Shown here: positions 35,380 to 47,900 of the stretch, piece by piece | How positions within the stretch are numbered: the first letter of the stretch is position 1 | Layout: each line of letters starts with the position of its first letter | Assembly: GCF_954871325.1 (NCBI RefSeq) | Contig: NC_088776.1 | Span: 27,762,508-27,826,507 of the forward strand | Direction: 5' to 3' | From: Gordionus sp. m RMFG-2023 | Lineage: Eukaryota; Nematomorpha; Gordioida; Chordodea; Parachordodidae | DNA length: 64,000 nucleotides | Translations under genes and position numbers: made by a program | The notes under the pieces: model-generated | What the model saw: the letters and a program-made list of their open reading frames with translations, nothing else | The model's database searches: none | What the model was told of the DNA's origin: nothing

Positions 35380-36355
35380 CAGGGACCCTAACCATTATTT
35401 ATAACGGTTAAGTTTGGCTATGGTTCAGTATATACATATTCGTAATGGTTATGGTTCTTATGAAAAAGGTACGATTCGGTTCAGCTAATTGTAAAGGTTC
35501 ATTGCGGTTACGAAACAAATTTTTAATTATTTTTATTGAATTACAAAATAGATGAATTAATTTATTTTTATTTTAAGTTTACAAAACAAATTTTAAATTA
35601 TTTTTATTGAAGCATAATTATTATTTATTAAAATACTGCCATCACGTTAATAAGTTTATTTACAAAATAGATGAATTAATTTATTTTTGTTAAGTATTTA
35701 TGAATAATACATAAATATATAGTAATCATATATCTGCATAAAAATTTATTAATGTGTTTTTATCCATTTTAACCTTGATCATAGATTTAATGACTGCTCA
35801 ATAGAAATATTATGGCTAGATTTTGATATTGATGGCAAAATGGATTTGGAAAGTTTAATTTTAACAGTTAAGGATTCATGTTCTTTAGAATGATGCCTTT
35901 TGAATATGCCAAGTACAATAAAAAATATGAGATGAGAGAAAATAAATATTGTAAAATTATGATATTGATAAACTAATCACCATCATGTAAAGCCACATCA
36001 TGGATAATATTAGTTTATGGTGGTGATATTAAAATTAAATTAATTAAATAAATGTAAATAAATCAAACAAATTGGTTATTTAGATATGTTGCATACTAAA
36101 ATAGAGAAAATAAGAATATGGCTCGAATACTATAAGAAGCAGTTAAAAGGTTCTAGATCAATTTAAGTTATAGTGAAAAAATTAATACATACTTCTTTAT
36201 AAATATTAAGAAAATATTTTGATAATTTAATAATTATAAAATGGATTGATACCTTAAAACTATGCGGATATAGTAAAATATGTAAACTCTTTCAAAAAAT
36301 AATTATGATATTTATAAAGGTCTCGCGGTTTATTACGGTTCACTCCGAGTCCCTG
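35380..36355. mobile_element. Probable non-autonomous hAT
   Basis: The ends are cagggaccctaaccatta on the left and, reversed, cagggactcggagtgaaccg on the right. They share cagggac and an aaccg-rich subterminal phrase (ggttaagtttggctatggtt, then gattcggtt). Flanking 8-bp sequences (ttaatacc and aaaaatcc) do not match well, so the target duplication is lost or the ends are slightly misplaced. No transposase is visible. Confidence 0.55.
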
Positions 36356-37622
36356 AAAAATCCACGCAAAAAAATAGTATTAAATTTATTAAACAAAAAT
36401 ATTATAAAAGTAGAATAGGTACAGTATACTTTTAAAAATGAAGTATAATTAAGAATGTCAAAGGAATGCAAAGTAAAAGATACAAAAGAATTTTGTATCT
36501 TGAAAACAAGTATTCACAGTACCATCAAACTGCAATTTTCAATATATTTTTAAATGAAAATATATTAAATGACAAGGAATTTGTTAATTATACCGTGTAG
36601 TATTATTACTATTAGGCATTTTAAATTTGTTTTTAGCACAATCAAATGACAATATTGAAATAAATTGTATATTATATATTTTAGCATGAGTCTTAACTAA
36701 ATAAATTTAATTTATTATTTTATAATTATTATTAGTACAATTATTTTCAACAATCCAAAAGTTCCCCAAATATATTAAATTTTGATGTTGAAAAAATTCA
36801 GCGTTTGAAAATTATTTAAATTTGTCAATTTTGAATGTCCTATAAAACAATAATTGGACGAATAATTACAGTTATGTGAATCAAAGCTATATTGTAATTT
36901 ATATAATTTAAAGTATATAAAAATATGCGAATACAATCAGGATCAATCAGGATAGTTGGTTGAAAATAGTGGTTAAACTTTATAAATAGAAACAAAACAC
37001 TGAGAATTAAAACTTTATGACAAAATAGACCTTTACAATACACGGTCTCAATCAGACTAAAGTGTTTTAACTCGGATATATAAACTATATAGTCGTCGTT
37101 CTAAGAATTTAAATTATTATTTTATAAATAAAATTATAGATATGTTTATAAGATCATTAATATAAGATTTCAAATATAAATATAATGCATAAGCATATCT
37201 CTCATACTTTAATTAAATCAAATATATATATAAATAATTTATAAATTTTTCTTTTATAGCTTATTAAATAAAATAAAATATAAGTAAAAAATCAAAATAC
37301 AAAAATAATAAATATTTGAGCTGAAAATAGTTTTTACTATAAATTGCATTCATTTACTAACTTTACTATTGTAAAAAGAATATATAATTGCCATGAAGGT
37401 ACCATTTGTGTAACTATTAATGGTATGCATAAAAATAGATTCAGAAAATATTTTGCAACAAAGTGATTCATTCTGCTATTAAAAAATCCTTGGAGATTCA
37501 ACTGGAGAGTAACTATATAAAAATGACAAGTGTGACTTTTTATGTCTGATGGTATATTATAAGTTGACGATCGATTAAATATATAATAAATTCGGAGATC
37601 GATATTAAATATTGAATAAACT
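36356..37622. other. Intergenic DNA beyond the furin 3' end
   Basis: AT-rich, with no supported gene. The transcript end of furin (minus strand) should fall here. Several TTTATT (AATAAA on the minus strand) occur at 37250-37320, any of which could be the poly(A) signal. Confidence 0.4.
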
Positions 37623-38962
37623 TTATAAAGCCAAAAGATGACTGCTCTCGTTGGGATTTGTTTTGAGATTGTTTCCACATATATCATTTTTGAAACCTGA
37701 GCAATTTGTACCGTCATCACTTTCATCTGATAATTCGTTTTCAAAAGCATTATTAGCTAATATAGGATTTTTTTGAAAGAATGGTACCAATTTATAATGA
37801 TTATAAAAATTGTATTTATCATCCCTTAAGTTTTTACAAAGGAGCTGACCGCTAATTTTATCATGAATATTTATTGAATGCCGTGCTCGTTTTAACGTTA
37901 TTAAATTTTTCAAATAAGCGGGAAGATTGGAAATAACTCCATTGGATATCAGCGTTTTATGAGAGTTAATTGGAAAATTTTTGTCGCTCATAGAATTTTC
38001 ATCGAGATCCTCTAGTTTATTTATTTTAGTTAAATAAATGTTTTCGCTGATGTTTTTTTTACCATAAACCTCGAGGTTGAAATTTTCTATTATAAATATA
38101 CAAAAAATTAATATTAATGCATTTATATGGGAATAAATTTCAACCTTACGTTCAAAATATATATTGCAAATTTTAAAATTTTTCATAAGGAAAGTAATAG
38201 ATTTACGATTTAGAGATGTGTTCTGTCCGAGATTGTTAGTTAATCGAGTCCCGATATTTTTTGTGAAGAGCAAAAAGGCGGCAAAAATGGCGACGAAAGC
38301 AATGACGAAAACGGACACGAGGATGGTATGACGGACAACTGGGATGGAAGTAAAAGGATGGTTACCGGAAGGAAGCGAGTGTTCTGAGCGGACATAACCG
38401 TGAGAGCGTGGCGTGCGGCAATGTCCATCCACGAGAACGGGGAATGGGGGCGTGGGATTCGTGAGAGGGCAGGATGTGCAACGGGTCGCGCTGATCCCAT
38501 CGCATGTCCGACAACTCACGTCACAAGCCTTACACTCTGCACTGTTCGCCGTCCTGCTCTCTTCTTCGTCCTTTCTCGAAAACTTGGCCAGGTAATATCC
38601 GTCGTGACATTCCGTGCAATGGGCCCTGCCCCCGTCTCTGCAGCGTTTACAAGAAGAATCACAGGTCTTGCAAATCAAAGAAAACAACTTCTTTACCACT
38701 TTTTTAATCTCCTTTTTATAAATTTTAGTCGCTCTTTTAGTATAATATGTTATAGGGAAGGTGGCCCACCCCGAAGCATAGTTTATCATACTTTCGTCTT
38801 TACTATTTAGAAATAAATCAGATTTTTTATGATGGCTGCGAGAGGCTCTTTTAATTGATGATGGAAATATTATAGGAGGAGTCATTATGAGAGATTTATA
38901 CAAATTAGGTGGGCATTCTTTTAAACACATACCTTCGTACAGGGCGTATGAATCATCGCAAA
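37623..38962 (-). CDS. furin: Furin last exon: Cys-rich region, membrane span, tail
   Basis: Opens with [19 protein letters not shown], then a Lys-rich segment. The furin-type Cys repeats follow ([38 protein letters not shown], about 38420-38690). The membrane helix [20 protein letters not shown] lies at about 38265-38330. The tail of about 210 residues ends with an acidic cluster ([11 protein letters not shown]) near 37700, as in furin tails that direct Golgi retrieval. A 63-nt in-frame candidate intron (38087-38149) lies in the tail. If it is retained, it encodes a second hydrophobic run, [13 protein letters not shown] content rises sharply over the Cys repeats, unlike the surrounding DNA. 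The stop is at 37623-37625. Confidence 0.9.
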
Positions 38963-41900
38963 CTAAAAATATTTTATAAGTAAAATCTTATAAATTTTAT
39001 GGTGCGATATTTAGTATACAAACATTCTTGATAAAACTACATGCAAAACAAAAAATGATAGAAAAAAAATAAAAAAGTTGACATTTAGAACCTCCAAACT
39101 AAACTCATGTAAAACGTAATTATGTAAATAAAAAATAATATTTATTTTTATAGATAATTTAACTTAAACGAAATACTGTTTAAATTAAATATAATATCTA
39201 TCTACTATATCTACAATAAAACCTAAAATATAAATTATATAAAATGGGATTTTTTAAATTATTCATTATATCAAAATAAGAAACACTTTTCAAATGAATA
39301 TCATAAAATAAAATAATAGAAGATATGTAGATTACATTTAAAGGAGATTCAAAATTTATCAAAATATTAGTCTTGTTATTAATTTTAAAATACAGTAAAT
39401 ACATGGAAATTAAAATAGGTTAAATTAAACATTTACATCTATCACATGTTACCATGCCTTTACAATTAAATGCCATTATTCGAGTTATTAGCTTTTTAAT
39501 AATTTCGAAAGGACGAAACGTTGAGAAATGGAATGTTTAAATCTACAAAAATTATCATTCACACTATCAGTTTTAGAGATGTATAGAGTAATATATATTT
39601 GTTAAGTTTGTTCTTCTCACGATTTAACACATAAAGTATTGTAAAAAAATATCCATATCATTATTAATACAATAAACATTATGTTGCTTTAAGTAAATAA
39701 TCTTTATCACTAAATATATATTAAAACATTATTTGGATTTAAATTAAAGATAAAAAATATATCAAACCTATCATCATCAAAAAAACATATAATGTGTAAA
39801 ATATATACATATAATGACTATATAAAGAAGTGCAATCATATACAGATTCATTGATGTTAACGTCATTTAATAAATAACGCAGGTAATTTGAATTTTTTAT
39901 AATAAAGGTATGCGATTCATATATATAAAATAATATTTAACAAACGAAGGGCACCCTTTAAATTTATGTCATTATCAAAAATTAGAATTATACTCCGGCA
40001 TTATAACACATGAGAATTAACTTTGTTTGAGTCAATGTGATTTAAAATAATATGATTATTTTTTCCTAAACTTAAGTTTGAAATTCATTATATCCTGCGT
40101 AACTTCTATTTTCTTACAGCTAGAAGAGAATATAGAATTTTAAACTATACAATGGTGCACGCAATTAAACGCGATGCAGATTAATATAAATAAACTAGGG
40201 AACAAGTTAAACTCACCCAAACAATGTCCCGGATATAGCATCTTGAAACAGTTTAGAATCAAATTATTTTTAAGGTAATTTCTAGAAGATGAGGACTCAG
40301 CAGCGGCCTGATTGTCCGATATGGAATTATGTTTCAGCCCCCTGATATATGAAGGAGAGCTCGATGAGCTAAGTGACGATAACGTTTCAGGTTGAGATTC
40401 TGTTCCATGAAAAATTAAGGACCACTCGACCAAGTAACCTTAAATCATAAAATTAAAATATATAATCGGTTTCAAGAAGAATGCAATAAAGGTTCAAAAT
40501 CTAATATTCGAGTAGTGAATAACAATAAAAATTAACCAGGCAGATTAGCTCCATTTGTTATTTCAAGTATCCAAGTACCGTATGAGAGCTCTCCCCAACT
40601 GTGAGTTGTCATAAATGGCCACCCATTGATACCAGCCCCAGAATAATCCTTAGGTCTTTTAAATAAGAGTTTGGATGTCGTCCCTTTATTTATTAATCAT
40701 ATCATAATTGAATTCCCTTGTACTAATAAAATAAATTAATATTAAATTGCAATAAACAAACTTTCAAGTAAAGAATTAAAAATCAATCAATAAATTTTTT
40801 CACAATTTTGTATATTTAAAAAAAAAATTATATTAAAAGGATTAAAAAAATCCTAACCAGCGGGCGAAGTCAAGAATATTTCGATTTGTCCTCGTTCAGG
40901 CGCTTTTAAGGATATGCGCGCCTGTACATGTTCAAGATATTTGACGTGCCCACCATAACTATATATATCACCTTCCCCACTGCTCCTTAAATCCGAATCT
41001 TCACCAGGCTTAAAATTACCATTTGAATTGTATCCGTTGTAACTGTAATAGTTGTTGTTATTCCTAATTAAAATTTTATAAAAATATCTTAGGTACAAGC
41101 CTATATTTTGATGAAAATATATGATTATGTATAGAAATTATAAAGAAACCTCATGTTAGAAGCTAGTTTTCCCAAACAGCCATCGGTTTCAAGGCTGAAC
41201 CTGATGGATCCATTAGGAGGGATCGGCCCACTATGTCGTGTGTTAATGATCGTGCAGTTGTTGGCGGGTGGAACATTGCGCCAAACTCGGGCTGCTTTGA
41301 CCATGGCGCCCGCATCCATCATTCCGTAACCGAAGGAATGACTCACTTTACGTCCTATTCCATTGACAGTCCAATCACTAACGTACAAATTATCGGGGCT
41401 TTAAGTAAAAACATGTAATTATAGCAAATTATAATTGTATGATTGTATATTTTTTATAACTTAAACAAAATATAAACTTTTTTAAACTATCATATTAAGC
41501 TGCTGCACGGCAACCACTCGATTTAATATTTTAATAGTTCTTTTCAGCCAATAAAAAATCATTTCTATATAGTTTTTAAGATATGGAATATGATATACAC
41601 ATGTTATACTTATTTATAAATCGATTTTGATAAAAATGTCAGATACCACTTACAAAGCCGACGATATAACTCTCATTAATATTTCATCTATGTTTAATAA
41701 AATAAATGTGTAGATAGCAATGTGAATGTACTTAGATGTGACGACTACCAGGTGCTGCATGTCCCTCCACCCGAGGTTGGGGTTGGCTTCAAGGGCTAGG
41801 GCAAGAATACCAGCAGCAAGAGGGGCTGAGGCTGAAGTGCCTGTGTGAGATTCGGTGCATCCATGTCGGAGATCTGTGCTGACGATCTTGTGTTCCATAA

Positions 41901-44900
41901 CGGAGCCAGAGGAGTAGGTAGAGGCCAGTGTACTAGAACAAGGCTCTGAATACCAAGGCACATGACCCGACTCGGTGGCTGAACTGATACTCAGTGTGTA
42001 GCGACTGTTCGTGTATCCGTCGCAGTTGCAGTTGTCTCGGTCTCGTCCGCCATTACCCGAGGCCCATGCAAATATTGATCCCAAACCACGCCGACCCTTT
42101 TTGTCATGTACCAATAGAGGCATTAGATATACATAACTAATAAATTTTAAGGATCATTCCATGTCAAATCAAGATGTGGCCGATCCCTTTCGATTTTATC
42201 TAACTTTAGATTCAAACTAAAGTTTAGATAACTTAATCTGGGTAATATTTCCCCTTAATCTTTTATACTTTGGGTTATATCAGAGACGAAAGGATAAAAA
42301 AAATTCTCTTTTTTAGGAGTGTCAGCGATATTCAATTAATGATTATCATAAACTACGTCATTTTAGAAATAAATCTAATAAAGTGCATACTTTTTAGGAG
42401 CCTAATTATATATTTTCTAGTGGGCCTGAGCCGAGCGGGTTTGTGTAAAAAAAATTTTTTTAATGGGCTTGATCCTAAAATTTTTCATTTAAATTTAGCT
42501 TATTTTAAGGATATTTAATAGGGCAACATATGTGTTATTTATCACACTGAGTGTTAATTTTGTTTTTATTGCTTGTTCTATTTAAAATCACTTGGTATCC
42601 TATTTATACTTAATAAAATTTTAATTTTCCAAAAAACGATTAATTATAATCAATTTACTATTTTCAAATTTGGTTTTAATTAAATTAAAATCTTTTTTAA
42701 ATTTTAATTTTTAATATTTTTCTAATAAAAAACTAAAATAAATATATATATCATATTTTTAATTAACACTAACCAAACAAAATATATATGAACGACTTGT
42801 CATTATCTGAAAATCTCTGAAATTAGGATTTATCACAAGATCGTCAAATTGGTTATTTTCCTCAATAAGACTATTAATTTCACGGAGTTATAAAAAGAGT
42901 TGAATCTTATTATAACTGGTTTAATCAGATATCTTCCCATTTTTTCCTTAAAAATTGATGCATAATTTCGAGACTGACCATATTTAATCCACATTTGAGG
43001 AAATATTTGAAACGCAATTTTATGAAGATAGACTTTGTACCCTAAATTTTTTTATTGGTGTAAATTAAAACCAGGGCAGGTTAGATCATCTGAAGAAATA
43101 TTTAGAATTATCATAATATTCTAAAATAAATTATAAAATTCTTGATTGATTCAATTAGATTAACAATCTTGACTGAAAATTAAACAACGAAAATTAAAAT
43201 GAAAGAATTTGGTGGTTAATCTGACTTAAAAACTTGGCTTAAATTATTTATAAAATTTAAAAAATAATTTTATAATACAAGAAAATATGGTTCCATATTT
43301 TCTAAGAAAAAATTTGAGTATCGTTTTGCGTTACCGCTACTCAAAAAAAGAAAGCGTTACCGTTGCTCGTTACCCCTAGAAGAAGGTAACAAATGGCGTT
43401 CCTTTTCTTCGAACAGCACTATATATAATAAATAAAAATCAAGAAATACATAAAAATTACATTATCAGGAATATAAATTATTTGAAAGTAATTAATTAAA
43501 TAGCAAAGTCTAGGATAGTTTCAGTATAATAATAGACCATCAAAATCAAAAAAGTTGGATTTGTTCAATGAAAAAAATGTCAGAACACACTTACATATTC
43601 AGGAAAGTCTGGTCTTCACATTAATCTAGATAAATGCAAATCAAGATTATAATTATCTTCTTTTTATTCAATTAAAAATGTTAAAGTATCATATACAAGT
43701 GAAAAAGGGAAGTTATCAATAGATGTGTAAAATTTTGTACCATAGATATTCGTTTTCAATGTATAGCTGGTAAAGGCTTCAAACGTTTGGCACAATATTT
43801 TATTGAAGTTGGTTCAAAGAGGGGCTTAATTGATGTTGGAAAAATTATGGCAAGTCCCATAACAGTGTCAAGGTATACATGATATTTCTCAAAATTTGCA
43901 CAAAAATATATTCCCAGAAATACAAAATATTTTAATAAATCTTTTTGTAGTGCAACAACTGATTTAAACACAGATGACTTTAAATAGTACACATATATAA
44001 AAAAGACTCTTCACTACATAATTAATGAAAATTAATAAAACGTGCTTTTTACACCACTCTAAAACATTCAGAGGAAACTTGTTTCTAATTTTACTAAACT
44101 CGGATATGCTTCTGATGTATTTTACAAAATCACATTCATTACCAATCAAGGTAGAAACTTGATGAAGGAATTAGATAAACTCTTCTTCTCATCTTATTAA
44201 CACTATTCTATGAAATACCTTTTCTACAAAATTTATGTAAATATTACACCCTGATTATAAAACCTCATTCTTGTTCCATCCTTGGGGGGATGATATATAG
44301 AAAGCCGGACTCGACTATGATTCCGTTATATTAAATAATAAGGGAGAAAAAATATGGAGGACAAGCTGAATTATTGATAAAAAGGGATTGAAATCTCTGA
44401 TAAACATAATGATTCCTTGATCAGGCAACCAAAGAGCTGGAGGGATATATAAGACCTAATTTATCAAATATTAGTATTCATGAGATTTGATAAAATATTT
44501 CATTTTTTATCTATAAATATCTGATATTTGATTAAGTTGATCTAAAACTTCTCAGTTGATTTCTAAGTTAATCAAAAACCTATTGTATTTTAAATTATTT
44601 TATATAAAACAGTCCATGTTAAAACGATAACAATAAAAATTTATTTTAATATGATCTATTATTTACTTTCATTCTGAAAATTAATGTTCACTTTTTTGTT
44701 GTACATTTTTAATAATTTAATAAATATTTTTTTGTTCTTACCTTTAGTAATTTTTCTTCCTTTCTAATTCTTCATCATATGTTTTAATATATGAATGATA
44801 TATATATAAATATTCGTTATAATTTTCTTATTTTTTTATAAAAATAATCTATATTAGTTAAAAAAAAATTATATAAATTATTAATTTATAATATATAAAC

Positions 44901-47900
44901 TAGAAAAATAAATAAAAATGATGGTTATTATAAAAAAAAATTAACTATAAAACATTGGTAAATTTATCAGTGTCTAATATTATGATGCATATCAAAAAAA
45001 TGATGAAATTATAAAATTAAAATCAAGAGCCTAAATATCTAAATTCCAATTAGATATTCTTCATAAAATCACAGCATTTTTAACTCCAAAATTCCGCCAA
45101 TTGCTAATGCTTACTTTGGAAGAAGCATCAGACAAAATGATATATAATTTGTTACTTTAGACCATTGAGTATTTTGAGATTTGTTAAAAGAGGAGAACTC
45201 TCATCAAACTTTGAAGGCCCATAACTGACATATTTGAGCTAGGGCATAAAAATTTGAATTTGTATAAAATATACAATATATTTAACCTTTATTAAGTTTC
45301 ATCCATTTTTAAAAAGGTCGTCCGAATTACTGGTCGATATGTCATGGAATTACCCACCAGTTAAATGTATTCAAACAGTTGCACATATCATCGAATTTTG
45401 ACAAAAATATCAAATTAGCTCATGACTTATAATTTCCTGAATGGATCCACTAAAATATTAACTTTTTACTTACAAAGAAATATTATACTAAGGTTAAAAT
45501 TTTTTATGATGTATGATATTTTTCAACCTAAACCTGATTGAAATATTATTTGGTTTAATATTAAAAAAAATTCCTAAGCTCGCAATAAGTTTCAAAAAAT
45601 TTTCCCAAGCCCATGAAATCATTTTATATATAATTATGCTGAAATAATACTAATGGAGTATGATATATTTTATTTAGTAATTCTATACTTTTAATAAGAA
45701 TTAGGGTTGGCAAAATTTATGATTATTTTGATAATCCCTTTATTACATATGACTACTAATCAGTCACAAGTGAATTTTATTACCCATAGGACAGCGTTTG
45801 GCGCGAAAATTTAAATTGTGTCTTATAAAAATCATTTTTTTAAATAGAAATTCTTATATTTATTTAAAGTGCGAGTATCTAATGTCATCTGTTTCTTTTC
45901 GTAATTTTTAATTCCACCTTTTTTAATATTAAACTCTGATATTATTTTTCAAAAAAATATGAACCAGATAACATATTCCTATATTCTTTTCCGTTTTTAT
46001 ATTTTAAAAAGTTTAATTAAAAATTTAATCGAATATATATGTATGTTACTAATAAGACTGTAATATAATTTCATCATCTGATTTATTTTCTGATAAGAGC
46101 TTTTTAGAAGATGGCCAAGATAATAAGCATGATAATACAACATTTTCAGATAATTTTACTATTATAAGTAGACAAAGAAATATATGAAAGGAAAAAATTT
46201 AAATATCTCTAAAAAGAATAACATTCGCTTTTCATTTCTATTGTAGCGTTGTGGCTACTTCATGGCGAAATTTCGATAGAGAAAAAACAGAATTGTCATC
46301 TGATTTGGCTTTTTCACCTTGAATACGCCGATATAATAACCAGTAATTTACAACTGCTATATCAATAAGGTGTTGGAAGACTCTTATATACCACTTTTTG
46401 GATCTGGTTGTATTATGGTATCTTCCATTATTGCTGCTTAACAAATCAACCACTTCCATATGTTTGTAATGTTGTTTGACAAGCATGGGACAATCTTTAT
46501 TTAATCTTTTCTTGGTTTTGCGGTCATATCGTTCAATATGACTCTGGGGTAATTTCCCGTACAATGTTGACAAAAAGGTTACCGTTTTATTATCTTTCCA
46601 TACTTTAGAATCTATCCTTTCAATATTTGCCATGTATTCAAAGGATGACTCTCTGATCTCTTTTTTTATTTAGATCTCTGTAGGAGCATACAATTTGGGA
46701 ACCTATACCAAGACTGTATATACCTATAAATATAATTGAAAAATTAAATATATAATAGATTTATTATGCCTCTTTTGCCAAATATATCAAAAGGTTTATA
46801 GAGGTGTAGTAATTGTCAAAATATAACTTATTATAGGTATTGTTTGGGCTTAGACGCACAACAATAATGCTGGACGCTCCTAAATCTGGTTCTGTTGTTG
46901 GTCTTTTTTCAGAATCATTTTCCTGCACAGAATAGAATATAGTTCAAAATCATAAGCAAATCTTGATACACCGTATAGAATGAAGAATTTAAAGCCCCAT
47001 TTGTGAGGCTTCATTGGCATATAGTGTTTTAAATGTATACGAGCCTTAGTTGAGCAAGTTTGCTCATCGATTGTACGAAATCAATCTTGAAAGTGTTACA
47101 CAATTGAGACTACTTTTATAAGCCTATTATGGCCTGGTTGACCTTTTGCTATAGAATTATTATTGTCATTAAAATGAAGAATGGATCGAATGCTTTCAAA
47201 TTTAGTGATAGTCAGTCTTTTTTATAAGATCATTGCCAATTACATCTTTCCAATAGTCTCTTATCGACGATAATTGGATAATCCATATGAGAATATTAAT
47301 CCCAATGAATTTCCTTAACTCCATTATAGAAATTTTTATAGGTTTGTGACCCTTTATTACATATGACTACTAATCAGTTACATAGTGAATTTTCTGACCA
47401 ATTTGACCGTGTAAATTATTTTGGCGCAATAGTGTCTTATAAGTAACATTCCTTTTGTATAAAAATCATTTTTTTAAATAGAAATTCTTATATTTATTTA
47501 AAGTGCGAGTATTTAATGTCAGCTGTTCCCTATATTTCAAAATTGACATTTTTCGTAATTTTTAATAAAAATATGAACCAGATAACTAAAATATTCCTAT
47601 ATTCTTTTCCATTTTTATATTTAAAAAAAGTTTAATTAAAATTTTTTTAATCGAATATATATGTATATTACTAATAAGACTATGATTTCATCAACTGATT
47701 ATTCTTCTGATGACAGCTTTTTAAAAGATGGCCATGATAATGAGAATTCAACATTTTCAGATAATTTTAATAATATAAATTGTTGTGTTTTTAATTAGTT
47801 TATAATTTATCTTATCCTTTGTTTGTACGGTATTCGTTTATAAGTGATGGGGTTTTCTTATTTACCATTTATATTTTTCTTTGTTTGTACAATATTCGTT

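Noticed and set aside
38240-38810. Several plus- and minus-strand open frames over the furin Cys-rich exon
   Set aside because: They are out-of-frame shadows of the real minus-strand coding sequence, open because the local GC content is high.
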